A stretch of DNA of 64,000 nt from JBBCJR01 sp037190805 (GTDB lineage: Bacteria > Pseudomonadota > Alphaproteobacteria > Sphingomonadales > Sphingomonadaceae): positions 372,001 through 436,000 of the forward strand of contig JBBCJR010000004.1 of the NCBI GenBank assembly GCA_037190805.1, read 5' to 3'. Position 1 is the first letter of the stretch. Each line of letters opens with the position of its first letter. The translations under genes and the position numbers were made by a program. Shown piece after piece: positions 43,274-52,093 of the stretch. The notes beneath the pieces are model-generated. The model had not been told where the DNA came from. It did no database searches and saw only the letters and a list, made by a program, of their open reading frames with translations.

Positions 43274-43304
43274 CCTGGTGGCCCCTTTTCGCGGCCCCAC
43301 CAGG
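43274..43304 (-). promoter_or_regulatory. Hairpin in the rpsL leader
   Basis: A perfect 8-bp stem (43274-43281 with 43297-43304), extendable through GC pairs in its 15-base loop, in the middle of the rpsL 5' leader. It has no T-tract. It could be a leader structure for ribosomal-protein control of the str operon. Confidence 0.45.
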
Positions 43305-43398
43305 CCCAACGCGTTCCAGCGATGTGTCAGCCTTAAAATACCCGTTCCGGAACAGCGTCTAGGACGAACGCCTACCACCAGTCCGCGAGCGAGGGCGC

Positions 43399-43427
43399 GA
43401 TATACAAAGCGAGTCCGGTAAGGTCAA
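43399..43427 (-). promoter_or_regulatory. Sigma70-type promoter for rpsL-rpsG-fusA-tuf
   Basis: On the minus strand TTGACC (43427-43422) and TATATC (43404-43399) are separated by 17 bases. It is the strongest promoter seen in the window and lies 186 bases before the rpsL start, in the gap between der and rpsL. Confidence 0.78.
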
Positions 43428-43468
43428 TGGCCGGTTTCGCCGCAGCGCCCTGTTTCATGGGCGACAGA

Positions 43469-44872
43469 TCAACGGTCAAAAGGATTGCGGCTGCTTCTCA
43501 GGGTCAACCGGATCGGAACGCCGCCGAAATCAAGGTCCTCGCGCAGGCCATTGACCAGATAGCGCCGGTAGCTTTCGGGCAGGTCGTCGACACGGTTGCC
43601 AAAGACGATGAAGGTGGGCGGCCTGGTCCGCGCCTGGGTGGCGTAGCGCAGCTTTATACGCCTGCCGCCCGGTGCCGGCGGCGGATTACGGTCGATCGCG
43701 GCTTCGAACCAACGGTTGAGACGTGCGGTCGATACCCGCCTGCTCCACGCCTCGCGCGTCTTGAACGCGACCTCGATCAGCGTGTCGAGGCCCTTCCCAG
43801 TCTTGCCGGATACGGTCAGCAGAGGCACGCCCTTGATCTGCGCCAACCCTTCTTCCAGCGCCTTCTGCACGCCCTGGAAATTGCGGCTCTGATCGGGCGC
43901 GACGTCCCATTTGTTCAACGCAACGATCAGCGCCCTGCCCTCTTCCAGGACAGCGGCCGCGATCCTGAGATCCTGCGCCTCCAATCCCAGCGTACCATCC
44001 AGCAGAAGCACCACCACTTCGGCGAAATCTATGGCGCGACGGGTATCGGCGACCGACAGCCGCTCCAGCTTGCCCGTCACCTTGGACTTGCGCCTGAGGC
44101 CCGCAGTGTCGATCAACCGCACAGCCCGGCCGCGCCACTCCCAGTCGATCGAGATCGAATCACGGGTGAGACCGGCTTCCGGTCCGGTAATCAGGCGCTC
44201 CTCGTCGATCAGGCGGTTGATCAGCGTCGATTTGCCGGCATTGGGGCGACCGACAATCGCCAGCTTGAGGGGTTGGGTGAGCAGAGCCGCTTCCTCGGCC
44301 TCGGCCGTGGCTTCATCCACGCCCTGCCCATCCCCGCCGCTGGCGCCATCGATATCGGCCTCAGCGGCGATGGGATCGAGCACGGGGCGCAGCGCCTCGA
44401 ACAGTTCGACCATGCCCTCGCCATGTTCGGCGGACAGCGCGACGGGTTCGCCGAGCCCCAGCTCATAGGCTTCCATCAAACCGGATTCGGCGGCCCGGCC
44501 TTCGGCCTTGTTGGCGACCAGGGCAACAGGCGTGTTCGCCGCCCTCAGCCAATCGGCGACGCTGCGATCCAGCTCCGTCAGACCGGCGCGCGCGTCGATC
44601 AGAAACAGGGCGATGTCGGCGGTTGCCAACGCCGCCTCGGTCTGGGCACGCATGCGACCTGGCAGGGTCGCAGGATCGCCCTCCTCGAAGCCGGCGGTGT
44701 CGATGACGCGAAAACTGAGGTCATAGAGCTGCCCCTCGCCTTCCCGCCGATCACGGGTGACGCCGGGCATATCGTCGACCAGCGCCAGCCGCTTGCCGAC
44801 CAGCCGGTTGAACAGCGTCGACTTGCCGACATTCGGTCGACCCAGAATCGCCACCGTGGCTTGGCGGGCCAT
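43469..44872 (-). CDS. der: Ribosome biogenesis GTPase Der (EngA)
   Basis: GTPase needed for maturation of the 50S subunit. The 467-aa product has two tandem G domains with P-loops GRPNVGKST (residues 11-19) and GRPNAGKST (about 211-219), DMPGVTRDR and DTAGFEEGD, NKAEG and NKWDV, and the C-terminal KH-like domain with KLRYATQARTRPPTFIVFGN. It lies 24 bases after bamB, in the yfgM-bamB-der order also known from E. coli. Confidence 0.97.
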   Translation of the reverse strand: MARQATVAILGRPNVGKSTLFNRLVGKRLALVDDMPGVTRDRREGEGQLYDLSFRVIDTAGFEEGDPATLPGRMRAQTEAALATADIALFLIDARAGLTELDRSVADWLRAANTPVALVANKAEGRAAESGLMEAYELGLGEPVALSAEHGEGMVELFEALRPVLDPIAAEADIDGASGGDGQGVDEATAEAEEAALLTQPLKLAIVGRPNAGKSTLINRLIDEERLITGPEAGLTRDSISIDWEWRGRAVRLIDTAGLRRKSKVTGKLERLSVADTRRAIDFAEVVVLLLDGTLGLEAQDLRIAAAVLEEGRALIVALNKWDVAPDQSRNFQGVQKALEEGLAQIKGVPLLTVSGKTGKGLDTLIEVAFKTREAWSRRVSTARLNRWFEAAIDRNPPPAPGGRRIKLRYATQARTRPPTFIVFGNRVDDLPESYRRYLVNGLREDLDFGGVPIRLTLRSSRNPFDR

Positions 44873-44896
44873 GCCGCTAAATCCTTCCGTCGCCGC

Positions 44897-46216
44897 TCAG
44901 CGCCAGGCGCTGAGCTTGCCGTCCTCGGTCAGGACATAAAGGGCGCCGTTCGCGACCACTGGCGACAGCATGGCATCGCCGCCCAGCTTCACCTCGCGCT
45001 GAACCGTGCCTTCCTCGGCCGACAGCGTCACCATCTGCCCGCGCGAACTGACGACAATCAGCTTGCCATCGGCCAGCACGGGACCGCTCCAGTTGATCGG
45101 CTTCGTCTTCTTCTTCTCGTTCCCGAAGGCGCGGAGCTGGGTCATCCAGCGGACCTTGCCCGTCGCCCTGGACAGGCAGACGACCTGCGCCTCGTCGGTG
45201 ATGGTGAAGACCCAGTCACCCGACGGCACGGGGGTCTCGGCACCAGCCATGTTGACTTCCCACACGCGCTGACCGGTGTTCAGCTCCAGGGCCGCCATGC
45301 GACCGCCCTTGCCGACCGCGAACACCCGACCCTGATCGATCGCGGGCGAAGCGTCGATGTCCGAAAGGATGCCGACCGAAGTCGAGATACCGGTCCGGGC
45401 CAGCGCGTCCTGCCAGACGACGCGCCCGTTTTCGACCCTGAGCGCGATCAACTCGCCGGCGGAGAAACCGGCCACAATCGTTCCCTGGGAAACGGCGGGC
45501 GTCGCGGCACCGAACAGGCTGGTATTCTCGACAGTGGCCGCCATGTCCCACTGGGTCGATCCATCGAGCACCGACAGGGCGAACAACTGGTTGTCCTGGC
45601 TGAGGATGAAAATCTGGCCGCCCGCGACCGCGGGAGCGCCCCGCAGCGGCACCTGCAGATCGACTTCCCACAGCCGGCGGCCGGTCCCTTGCTCCAGCGC
45701 GACGACCCGACCAAAGCCCGACACAGCGAACAGCTTGCCGTCCCCTGCACCGACGCCACCGCCAAAGGCGGTACGTTTGTAATCGCCGCCCCGATCCATC
45801 TCATAGCGCCACAGCTGACGGCCGGTGGCCGCGGAGAAGGCCCGCACCTCGGCTGCCGTGTCGATCGTGAACACATTGCCGCCGTCGATCACCGGCCCCG
45901 AGGCGAGCCGCGCCTTGCCCGATGTTCCCCGGCCGATCGACACCTGCCAGGCGCGGCTGGGCGATGCCGCCAGGGCAACGTTGCCGATCGCCCCCTCGGA
46001 GCTGCCGCCCGGCTGCGTCCAGCTGGCATTCTCCACCGGCGGCGGCAGCGACACCTGAACCCCGGCCAGCGCCGGATCGAGTTCCAGCGCACCTTCATAG
46101 GCAAGCACCGGCAGGCGTTCGCCCAGTACCGGCGTCTTGGGCTTACCCTTGCCACCGAAAATGCCGCAGCCCGAAAGCGACACGGCCATCATGAAAAACA
46201 GGGCGGCACGCTTCAC
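44897..46216 (-). CDS. bamB: Outer-membrane assembly lipoprotein BamB
   Basis: Lipoprotein scaffold of the BAM complex that inserts outer-membrane beta-barrels. The 439-aa product has a lipoprotein signal with lipobox LSGC (Cys17) and then an eight-bladed PQQ-type propeller, visible as repeated AVxGGxxFxxxxxGxxxALxxxxG blades such as VAGGQIFILSQDNQLFAL. The N-terminus MKRAALFFMMAVSLSGC is a standard export signal. Its start overlaps the stop of the upstream TPR gene by four bases, and der follows. The arrangement supports the BamB call. Confidence 0.94.
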   Translation of the reverse strand: MKRAALFFMMAVSLSGCGIFGGKGKPKTPVLGERLPVLAYEGALELDPALAGVQVSLPPPVENASWTQPGGSSEGAIGNVALAASPSRAWQVSIGRGTSGKARLASGPVIDGGNVFTIDTAAEVRAFSAATGRQLWRYEMDRGGDYKRTAFGGGVGAGDGKLFAVSGFGRVVALEQGTGRRLWEVDLQVPLRGAPAVAGGQIFILSQDNQLFALSVLDGSTQWDMAATVENTSLFGAATPAVSQGTIVAGFSAGELIALRVENGRVVWQDALARTGISTSVGILSDIDASPAIDQGRVFAVGKGGRMAALELNTGQRVWEVNMAGAETPVPSGDWVFTITDEAQVVCLSRATGKVRWMTQLRAFGNEKKKTKPINWSGPVLADGKLIVVSSRGQMVTLSAEEGTVQREVKLGGDAMLSPVVANGALYVLTEDGKLSAWR

Positions 46217-46938
46217 TGGGTAGCTCCCATCTCAGTCATCTGCCCATCCGCAACCTGCTCAGGAACGGCGTCGATGCCGTGCTGGCTGGCCACCTGGGCC
46301 GCGCGCGCGCGCAGGGTGGACGGCAGGGATTCATCGCGAGCGATCGCCGCGAACAATGGCGCGGCGAGATCCGCCTTACCGTCCTTGAGATAGGCAACGG
46401 CCAGCATCTCACCGGCGCTGCCAAACCACGGGCCGCCTTCCACCGCCAACGGTTTCATACGGGCAATGACGTCGGCGGGCTTCATCTCATCGAACTCGAC
46501 AGCGGTCTGGCGAACGAGCGCGAGGTCGCGGATGGGCCTCGGCGCCTTCTCGTCATTGGCGATGCTGCGGAAACCGGCGACCGCGTCGGCGGTCCGCTTA
46601 CCCTTCAGCGCCAGATCGGCGCGGGTCAGCCGGGCCATCACGGCATAGCCGTCCCCACCCGACCGTTCCAGCGTCGCCAGTTTGGCGGCCGCTTCCTGAT
46701 TCTTGTCCTGATCGACATCCTGAAATGCCTGGTTGAGCAGGATACCATGCTCGCCGGCACGTTTGGCCTGATCTTCATGCCACCACAGCCAGCCGGCGAA
46801 AGCGACCAGGCCGATCCCGATGACGGCAACCAGAATGCGGCCCCAGCGCTGCCACCAGCCGGTCAGCTGCTCTCGCCTCAGTTCGTCGTCGACCTCGCGC
46901 AGAAACGCATGATCAATGTCCTGCTGCTTGTCGGTCAA
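46213..46938 (-). CDS. Membrane-anchored tetratricopeptide protein (YfgM-like)
   Basis: A 241-aa protein with a cytoplasmic N-terminus of about 30 residues, one transmembrane helix (about 33-51, RILVAVIGIGLVAFAGWLW) and a periplasmic helical-repeat domain (about 60-225). This is the layout of YfgM, which in E. coli binds the SecYEG-associated chaperone PpiD and sits before bamB. The protein is co-translated with bamB (ATGA overlap) and der follows. I infer a role in export or outer-membrane protein folding; the conserved gene order is the main argument. Confidence 0.85.
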   Translation of the reverse strand: MTDKQQDIDHAFLREVDDELRREQLTGWWQRWGRILVAVIGIGLVAFAGWLWWHEDQAKRAGEHGILLNQAFQDVDQDKNQEAAAKLATLERSGGDGYAVMARLTRADLALKGKRTADAVAGFRSIANDEKAPRPIRDLALVRQTAVEFDEMKPADVIARMKPLAVEGGPWFGSAGEMLAVAYLKDGKADLAAPLFAAIARDESLPSTLRARAAQVASQHGIDAVPEQVADGQMTEMGATQ

Positions 46939-47017
46939 TCGACACTCCCGCGTTCGTCTTCGCGGCCTTCCTTAGCGGGGCCGCAAGGGCCGGTCCAGCG
47001 GCGCATCGGGCGGCCAC

Positions 47018-49075
47018 CTACGCCTTCAGCCGTCGCGTCTTGACGAATGTCGCCAGTTCGGCGCTGGAAAGCGGCGGCGCGGCCAGAAATCCCTGGAAGA
47101 TATTACATCCGGCCCGGGCGAGCCTATCGAGCTGACTGCCCGTCTCGACCCCCTCCGCGATCACCGCGAGGCCCAGCGATCGGGCCATGTCGATGACCGC
47201 ATGGACCACGACCTGATCACGCGCGCTGCCGTCCAGATCGACAATCAGCGACCTGTCCAGCTTCATGTAGTCGAGGGGCAGCGCCTTCAGATAGGCCAGC
47301 GAGGAATAACCGGTCCCGAAATCGTCGATCGCGATTCTCAGGCCACGCTTGCGGAGGGCCGCCAACATCGCGGAGGCGCGGGCCAGATCGTCGATCAAAT
47401 CACCCTCGGTCACCTCCACCGTCACCCGGTGCGCGGAAAAGCCGCTGGTCTCGATCTGCTCGATCAGGCTTTCCTCGAACCGGTCCGTGGCGAGGTCGGC
47501 GGCCGTGACGTTGATCGACAAGCGCAGGTCCGCCAGCGACGGAGGCCAGGCCTGTGCATCCGCCAGCGCCTTGGCGACGATATGACGGCCAAGCTGAGCC
47601 GATATCTCCGCCCGTCCCGCCGCGCTGAGCAGCTTCTCGGCCTGGATGAGGCCGAGGCTGGGGTGACGCCAGCGCACCAGCGCTTCGACCCCGACCAGTC
47701 GATCGCTCGAGATTTCCACCTGCGGCTGAAACAGGATTTCCAGCTCATCCTCGGCCAGAGCGCGCCTCAGATCGCTTTCCAAGGTGGCGCGTTCGGAAAT
47801 CAGCGCGCCATCGCTTTCGGTCATATAGACCTGATAGCCATTGGGTTCGGCGTCCTTGGCCTGGGCCAGCGCGGCGCTCGACCGACGCATCAGCGTCTCG
47901 GCATCGTTGACGCCCGAATCGGCGACGGCAATGCCGATCCGGCAAGCCAGATGAACTACCTGTCCCTCGCAGATGAACGGTCGGCGGAAACTGTCGCCGA
48001 TCCGGCCGGCAAGGAAAACCGCCTCGCCCACCGTCACCGGCCCGCCCATGGCGATACCGAACTCGGCACCGCCGAGGCGGGCGACACAGGCCGTCTCGCC
48101 GTCATTGTCATCGACCAGCCGGCGCAGGCGGCGCCCGATCCCAGCCAGCAGCGCGTCCCCGACTGCCGGGCCGTAAGCGGCATTGATCGCGTCGAACCGA
48201 CTGATGGAAACGATCAGCAAGACCGCGGCCGGGTCGCTCTTGCGATCGGGGCCAAGCCGCGTCTCCAGCCAGCCGCGCAGAGCGCCCGCGTTGGACAGTC
48301 CCGTAAGCTGGTCGAAATTGCTGAGCCGACGGCGCTCCACCGTGGCGGCGTCCAGATCCTCCACTGTGCCGACCAGGCCAGTGACCCGCCCCAGCCGGTC
48401 GCGGCCGAGGCGCACATGATGAGCGAATCGATGCCCGTCGGACGTCAGATCAAGACGATGGGCAAAGGCAGTGGCCCGCCCACTCGCGAACAGCCGACGA
48501 AAGGCATCGCGCGCGGCGCGCCGACCATCGGGATCGATCAGCCGCCATGCGTGGGCCAGCGTCAACGGCTCGCCCGGGGCAAGGCCGGCCGCCTCCACCA
48601 GACCCGGCGTCGGATCGATCAACCGTCCACCGAGCCGGAACGTCCAGCTCAGATCGGCACGCTCGGAATCGCCGGACCGGCGACGAAGTTCCACGCCGGC
48701 GTCACCTGAGCGGCGCGCCATGCGTTCGGCGAAGCGGATCGCCTGCGCCAGTTCGGCAGCGCCGAACGGGCTGATCAGGAAATGGGTCGCGCCGGCCTCG
48801 TAAACATCCTCGAGCGACGCCGAATCGCCGCGCGACAACAGCATCAGCATCGCCCCGCCAGTGGCTTCCACGGCACCGGCCAATGCTCCGGCCACCTCAA
48901 GTCCCGCCTCCAGCGCGCCGCGCGCGTCCACGACCGCCACGCGGGCGCCCGATTGCGCCATGCGACGCTCCGCATCGCGCGCGCGGCGGGCGGCGATGAC
49001 CGGACGACCATAGGCCTCGATCGCCGCCGCAATCTCGTTGCGATAACGCGGCGACACTAGGAATATCGGTTGCAT
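47018..49075 (-). CDS. GGDEF-EAL protein with degenerate cyclase and intact phosphodiesterase site
   Basis: A 685-aa soluble protein. Residues 1-120 form a receiver-like domain with Asp in VVDARG but Ser in place of the conserved Lys (LISPF). A PAS-like section follows. The GGDEF domain reads GGAEF (335-339) and lacks the RxxD inhibitory site, so it should not make c-di-GMP but may bind GTP. The EAL domain has the full set: EAL (464-466), INVTA, EVTEGDL, IDDFGTGYSSLAYL, MKLDRS and IAEGVET, so it probably hydrolyses c-di-GMP. ATG 49075 is used; GTG 49093 with GGGGG upstream is a fair alternative. It is unlinked to its neighbours. Confidence 0.9.
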   Translation of the reverse strand: MQPIFLVSPRYRNEIAAAIEAYGRPVIAARRARDAERRMAQSGARVAVVDARGALEAGLEVAGALAGAVEATGGAMLMLLSRGDSASLEDVYEAGATHFLISPFGAAELAQAIRFAERMARRSGDAGVELRRRSGDSERADLSWTFRLGGRLIDPTPGLVEAAGLAPGEPLTLAHAWRLIDPDGRRAARDAFRRLFASGRATAFAHRLDLTSDGHRFAHHVRLGRDRLGRVTGLVGTVEDLDAATVERRRLSNFDQLTGLSNAGALRGWLETRLGPDRKSDPAAVLLIVSISRFDAINAAYGPAVGDALLAGIGRRLRRLVDDNDGETACVARLGGAEFGIAMGGPVTVGEAVFLAGRIGDSFRRPFICEGQVVHLACRIGIAVADSGVNDAETLMRRSSAALAQAKDAEPNGYQVYMTESDGALISERATLESDLRRALAEDELEILFQPQVEISSDRLVGVEALVRWRHPSLGLIQAEKLLSAAGRAEISAQLGRHIVAKALADAQAWPPSLADLRLSINVTAADLATDRFEESLIEQIETSGFSAHRVTVEVTEGDLIDDLARASAMLAALRKRGLRIAIDDFGTGYSSLAYLKALPLDYMKLDRSLIVDLDGSARDQVVVHAVIDMARSLGLAVIAEGVETGSQLDRLARAGCNIFQGFLAAPPLSSAELATFVKTRRLKA

Positions 49076-49226
49076 GCGCGGGATCGCGCTCACTTCAACC
49101 CCCGGAAATCGCCGCCCGCACGGCTCAGCTTGGTGACAATGAGGTAGGTTAGTCCCGTTTCGCACCCCCGCAAAGCAGTTTGAACGGCTTGTGCGCACGC
49201 GCCTGGCGTCTTAGCTCTGTTTCGTC

Positions 49227-50261
49227 ATGGGCGAACTCACCCTGCCGCCGGCGCCGATCCTCGACGCGCGGCCCCTGATTGACGGCTTTGGCCGCCGGAT
49301 CAGCTATTTGCGCGTCTCGGTGACCGACAGGTGCGATTTTCGCTGCCGCTATTGCATGCCGGAGCGCATGGAGTTCCTTCCCCGTGCCGATATTCTGACG
49401 CTTGAGGAAATCGAAAGGCTGGCGGATGTGTTCATTCGCCGAGGCACGCGCCGTATCCGCCTCACGGGCGGCGAGCCGCTGGTCCGGCGGGGCATTGACG
49501 GGCTGATCCGGGCGCTGGGCGACCGGATCGGCCGAGGCCTCGACGAACTGACGCTGACCACCAATGGCAGCCAGCTCGCCGCCCATGCGGAAACGCTGGC
49601 GGCCGCCGGCGTCAAACGGATCAACGTCAGCCTTGACAGCCTCGATGCGGATCGTTTCGCCGATATCACCAGACGCGGACGACTGACCGACGTGCTGGCC
49701 GGCATCGACGCCGCCGCGGCGGCGGGGCTGGCGGTCAAGATCAATATGGTGGCGCTCAAAGGCATCAACGAGGACGAGATCGTGCCGATGATGCGCTGGG
49801 CGCATGGCCGGGGCTTCGACCTCACCCTCATCGAAACCATGCCGATGGGCGAGGTCGGCGAGGATCGGCTGGATCATTACCTGCCTCTGACGGACGTGCG
49901 TCGGATGCTGGATCGGGCCTTCCAGATCGATCCGGAAGCGGTTCGTACCGGCGGACCCGCGCGCTATTTCCGTGTCGCCGAAACGGGCGGGCGGATCGGG
50001 TTCATATCGCCGCTAACCCAGAATTTCTGCGACGGGTGCAATCGGGTGCGCCTGACCGCGACCGGCACGTTGTTCCTGTGCCTGGGCCAGGATGACGCCG
50101 TCGATCTTCGCGCCCTGCTGCGCGCCGGCGCCGGCGACATCGCGCTCGACGCCGCCCTGGAGGAAGCTATGCGACTGAAGCCCAAGGGCCATGCCTTCCG
50201 TATCGACGCCGCCAGCCAGCGACCGGCGGTCGCCCGCACAATGAGCGCCACCGGCGGATGA
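49227..50261 (+). CDS. moaA: GTP 3',8-cyclase MoaA
   Basis: Radical-SAM enzyme for the first step of molybdenum cofactor synthesis, turning GTP into 3',8-cyclo-7,8-dihydro-GTP. The 344-aa product has the SAM-cluster motif C36-x3-C40-x2-C43 (VTDRCDFRCRYCMPE) and the C-terminal cluster CDGC-x13-C, as well as RLTGGEPLVRRG for SAM binding. It ends in GG, as MoaA requires for MoaC cooperation. ATG 49227 overlaps nothing and the last bases overlap the nadK start (ATGA). No other moa gene is here. Confidence 0.96.
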   Translation: MGELTLPPAPILDARPLIDGFGRRISYLRVSVTDRCDFRCRYCMPERMEFLPRADILTLEEIERLADVFIRRGTRRIRLTGGEPLVRRGIDGLIRALGDRIGRGLDELTLTTNGSQLAAHAETLAAAGVKRINVSLDSLDADRFADITRRGRLTDVLAGIDAAAAAGLAVKINMVALKGINEDEIVPMMRWAHGRGFDLTLIETMPMGEVGEDRLDHYLPLTDVRRMLDRAFQIDPEAVRTGGPARYFRVAETGGRIGFISPLTQNFCDGCNRVRLTATGTLFLCLGQDDAVDLRALLRAGAGDIALDAALEEAMRLKPKGHAFRIDAASQRPAVARTMSATGG

Positions 50262-51031
50262 CCCTGCCCAAGCTCGCTCTCGTCGCGTCGCGGACCGAGG
50301 CTGCCCAGCGTGCTGCGGCGACGCTGCTGGCGGCCTATGAGTTCACCGATCAGGCCGATGCGAATATCGTCATCGCGCTTGGCGGCGACGGCTTCCTGCT
50401 GGAAACCCTGCACGACATGCTGGACCGGCACCGGACATTGCCGGTGTTCGGCATGAATCTCGGCACGGTCGGATTTCTGATGAACGAATTCCGCACCGAC
50501 CGACTGTTTGAACGCCTGGCGCGGGCGCGGGCGCACAGCTTCAACCCGCTGGTCATGGAAGCGACGACGATCGATGGCGAGCGTGTCGTCGTGCCAGCCA
50601 TTAACGAGGTTTCCCTCCTGCGCGAAACTCGCCAGACCGCGAAGATCGAAATCAGCATAGATGAGCGGGTGCGACTGGCCGAGCTGATCTGTGACGGCGT
50701 GCTGGTGGCGACGCCACCTGGCTCCACCGCCTATAACCTGTCGGCCCATGGGCCGATCCTGCCACTCGACAGTCAGCTGCTCGCTCTAACCCCCATCAGC
50801 CCGTTCCGGCCACGTCGTTGGCGCGGAGCGCTGATTCCGGATCGTGCCGCGATTCTTTTCCGGATTCTCGAAGCCGCCAAGCGCCCGGTCAGCGCCGTCG
50901 CCGACCAGCGTGAGGTGCGGGATGTGGCCACCGTCGCGGTCCGCGCCGACCGCGCGGTCCGGCTGACATTGATGTTTGACCCCGAGCACGCGCTCGACGA
51001 CCGCATCGCGATGGAACAATTTGTCGCTTAA
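50258..51031 (+). CDS. nadK: NAD kinase
   Basis: Phosphorylates NAD to NADP with ATP. The 257-aa product has the GGDG motif (42-45, ALGGDGFLLETLH), the INEVSL segment (NE motif), and TPPGSTAYNLSAHGPIL with the conserved Gly-rich/Tyr stretch. The order LAL...GGDG...NE...TPPGSTAY is standard for the family. It overlaps moaA by four bases, so the two are coupled although their pathways differ. Confidence 0.96.
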   Translation: MTLPKLALVASRTEAAQRAAATLLAAYEFTDQADANIVIALGGDGFLLETLHDMLDRHRTLPVFGMNLGTVGFLMNEFRTDRLFERLARARAHSFNPLVMEATTIDGERVVVPAINEVSLLRETRQTAKIEISIDERVRLAELICDGVLVATPPGSTAYNLSAHGPILPLDSQLLALTPISPFRPRRWRGALIPDRAAILFRILEAAKRPVSAVADQREVRDVATVAVRADRAVRLTLMFDPEHALDDRIAMEQFVA

Positions 51032-51044
51032 CCACGGATCACGG

Positions 51045-51073
51045 TTGCAATTCTTTAAGACCCCCTGTTATAG
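51045..51073 (+). promoter_or_regulatory. Promoter of tRNA-Asn
   Basis: TTGCAA (51045-51050) and TTATAG (51068-51073) are 17 bases apart, ending 21 bases before the mature tRNA 5' end. The -35 is close to consensus and the -10 is acceptable. Confidence 0.72.
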
Positions 51074-51094
51074 GCCCGCCTCGCCAATGGCTGC

Positions 51095-51169
51095 TCCCCG
51101 GTAGCTCAGTGGTAGAGCGTTCGACTGTTAATCGAATGGTCGCCTGTTCGAATCAGGCCCGGGGAGCCA
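51095..51169 (+). tRNA. tRNA-Asn (anticodon GTT)
   Basis: A complete cloverleaf of 75 bases. The 7-bp acceptor stem (51095-51101 with 51159-51165) is perfect; the D arm is GCTC/GAGC, the anticodon stem TTCGA/TCGAA encloses loop CTGTTAA with anticodon GTT at 51127-51129, and the T arm has TTCGAATC. CCA is encoded (51167-51169). Anticodon GTT reads AAC/AAT. Confidence 0.97.
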
Positions 51170-51194
51170 CTTCCACACATATGTTGTTGGGATG

Positions 51195-51213
51195 GCGATG
51201 CGGAATGCATCGC
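51195..51213 (+). terminator. Hairpin after tRNA-Asn
   Basis: A perfect 7-bp stem (51195-51201 with 51207-51213) with a five-base loop, 26 bases after the tRNA. No T-tract follows, so it is only a weak terminator candidate. Confidence 0.3.
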
Positions 51214-51380
51214 AGGCGCCACACTGTTCCAGCCAAAGCTGAAACATTTCCGGCTTCGATAATGCAGCTTAGGGCAGCGCCAGTACATGTCCTCTCCCAT
51301 AAGGAGACGACGAAGATCCCTACAGGAAGGGCTCTAAATCAGTTCGTTTTCAAAGAGATGGGCGAATCGGCGCGCGAGCG

Positions 51381-51605
51381 TCAGCGCACGGCCACCACAT
51401 AGGGATTGTTCTGGTCCAAACGCGCGCGAACCGCATCGTCGGCTCGTGCCGCAACCGCAAGGCCCGACTGACGCTGTATGACCGGGTCAAAGATCGATCG
51501 CCGCGCATCCAGGGTCGCGTAACCCGGGGAATCGAAGATTGGGAGAGATGCAGTCACCATTGCGAGACCGCCGAGCATCATAAACGTAGAAGCTCGCTTG
51601 CTCAT
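51381..51605 (-). CDS. Small secreted hypothetical protein
   Basis: A 74-aa product with a signal-peptide-like N-terminus (MSKRASTFMMLGGLAMVTASLP) and a small charged mature part ending PYVVAVR. ATG 51605 has AGGTG four bases upstream; the frame runs open to 51800 but that part has no plausible start site. A TTGAAC / AAGATA pair at 17 bases lies further upstream and is a weak promoter candidate. It opposes its neighbours and lies in an AT-richer stretch. I do not recognise the family. Confidence 0.5.
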   Translation of the reverse strand: MSKRASTFMMLGGLAMVTASLPIFDSPGYATLDARRSIFDPVIQRQSGLAVAARADDAVRARLDQNNPYVVAVR

Positions 51606-52093
51606 ATAACACCTATTACCGCGCTTAGTCGGACCAAAAACACACAAAAAACCACAGCCCAAAAGTATCTTTGGCGCCATAGCGGACGGTTCAACGCATA
51701 AGGTTACCAAATCGTTGCATTGCAGCAAAAATACGATCAACCGTTTCTGATTCGATCTAGAAAGAACCTGTCGGTGGCTTTTTCGCAGATAACGCGTCAT
51801 GTCACCGATCTCGAATGCCCATGGCCGAACCTCGGCGACTGCTACAATCCGTGCAGGAGAGGTGGTCAGGCGCGACGTTCACAGCGTTCCGATTTCTGAG
51901 ATCATATCGCGCGTTTGGCGATAGAGATTCTGCTCTTGTAAGAGAGGACAATGACTGGACGGTTCATGTAGTCGTCGCGGAAGCGGTCCGACATTGGCGC
52001 GAGCAGCCCCTTCCGTAGAGCCCGATAACGTTCCCTCCCCTCCCTCCCCACCCCCGCTTGCGGGCGCAAACGTCCTGTGCAAAACGGATCAAT
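51606..52093. other. 488-base intergenic region before the MarR gene
   Basis: An AT-richer segment than the rest of the window, especially 51610-51760. A 67-codon plus-strand frame at 51815-52018 has no good ribosome-binding site and an uninformative product, so I do not call it. It probably holds the promoters of the two genes that flank it. No repeat or mobile element was seen. Confidence 0.35.

Noticed and set aside
42842..43378. A longer S12 starting at 43378
   Set aside because: The extra 55 residues are not part of S12; ATG 43213 gives the universal N-terminus.
43427..46393. A 988-codon plus-strand frame opposite der and bamB
   Set aside because: Both der and bamB are certain on the other strand; the long frame results from GC bias in the third position.
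51095..51380. Attachment-site duplication after tRNA-Asn
   Set aside because: No second copy of the tRNA 3' end and no integrase in the window.
51815..52018. A 67-codon plus-strand frame before the MarR gene
   Set aside because: No ribosome-binding site, no recognisable sequence, and a run of Arg and Trp typical of chance frames.
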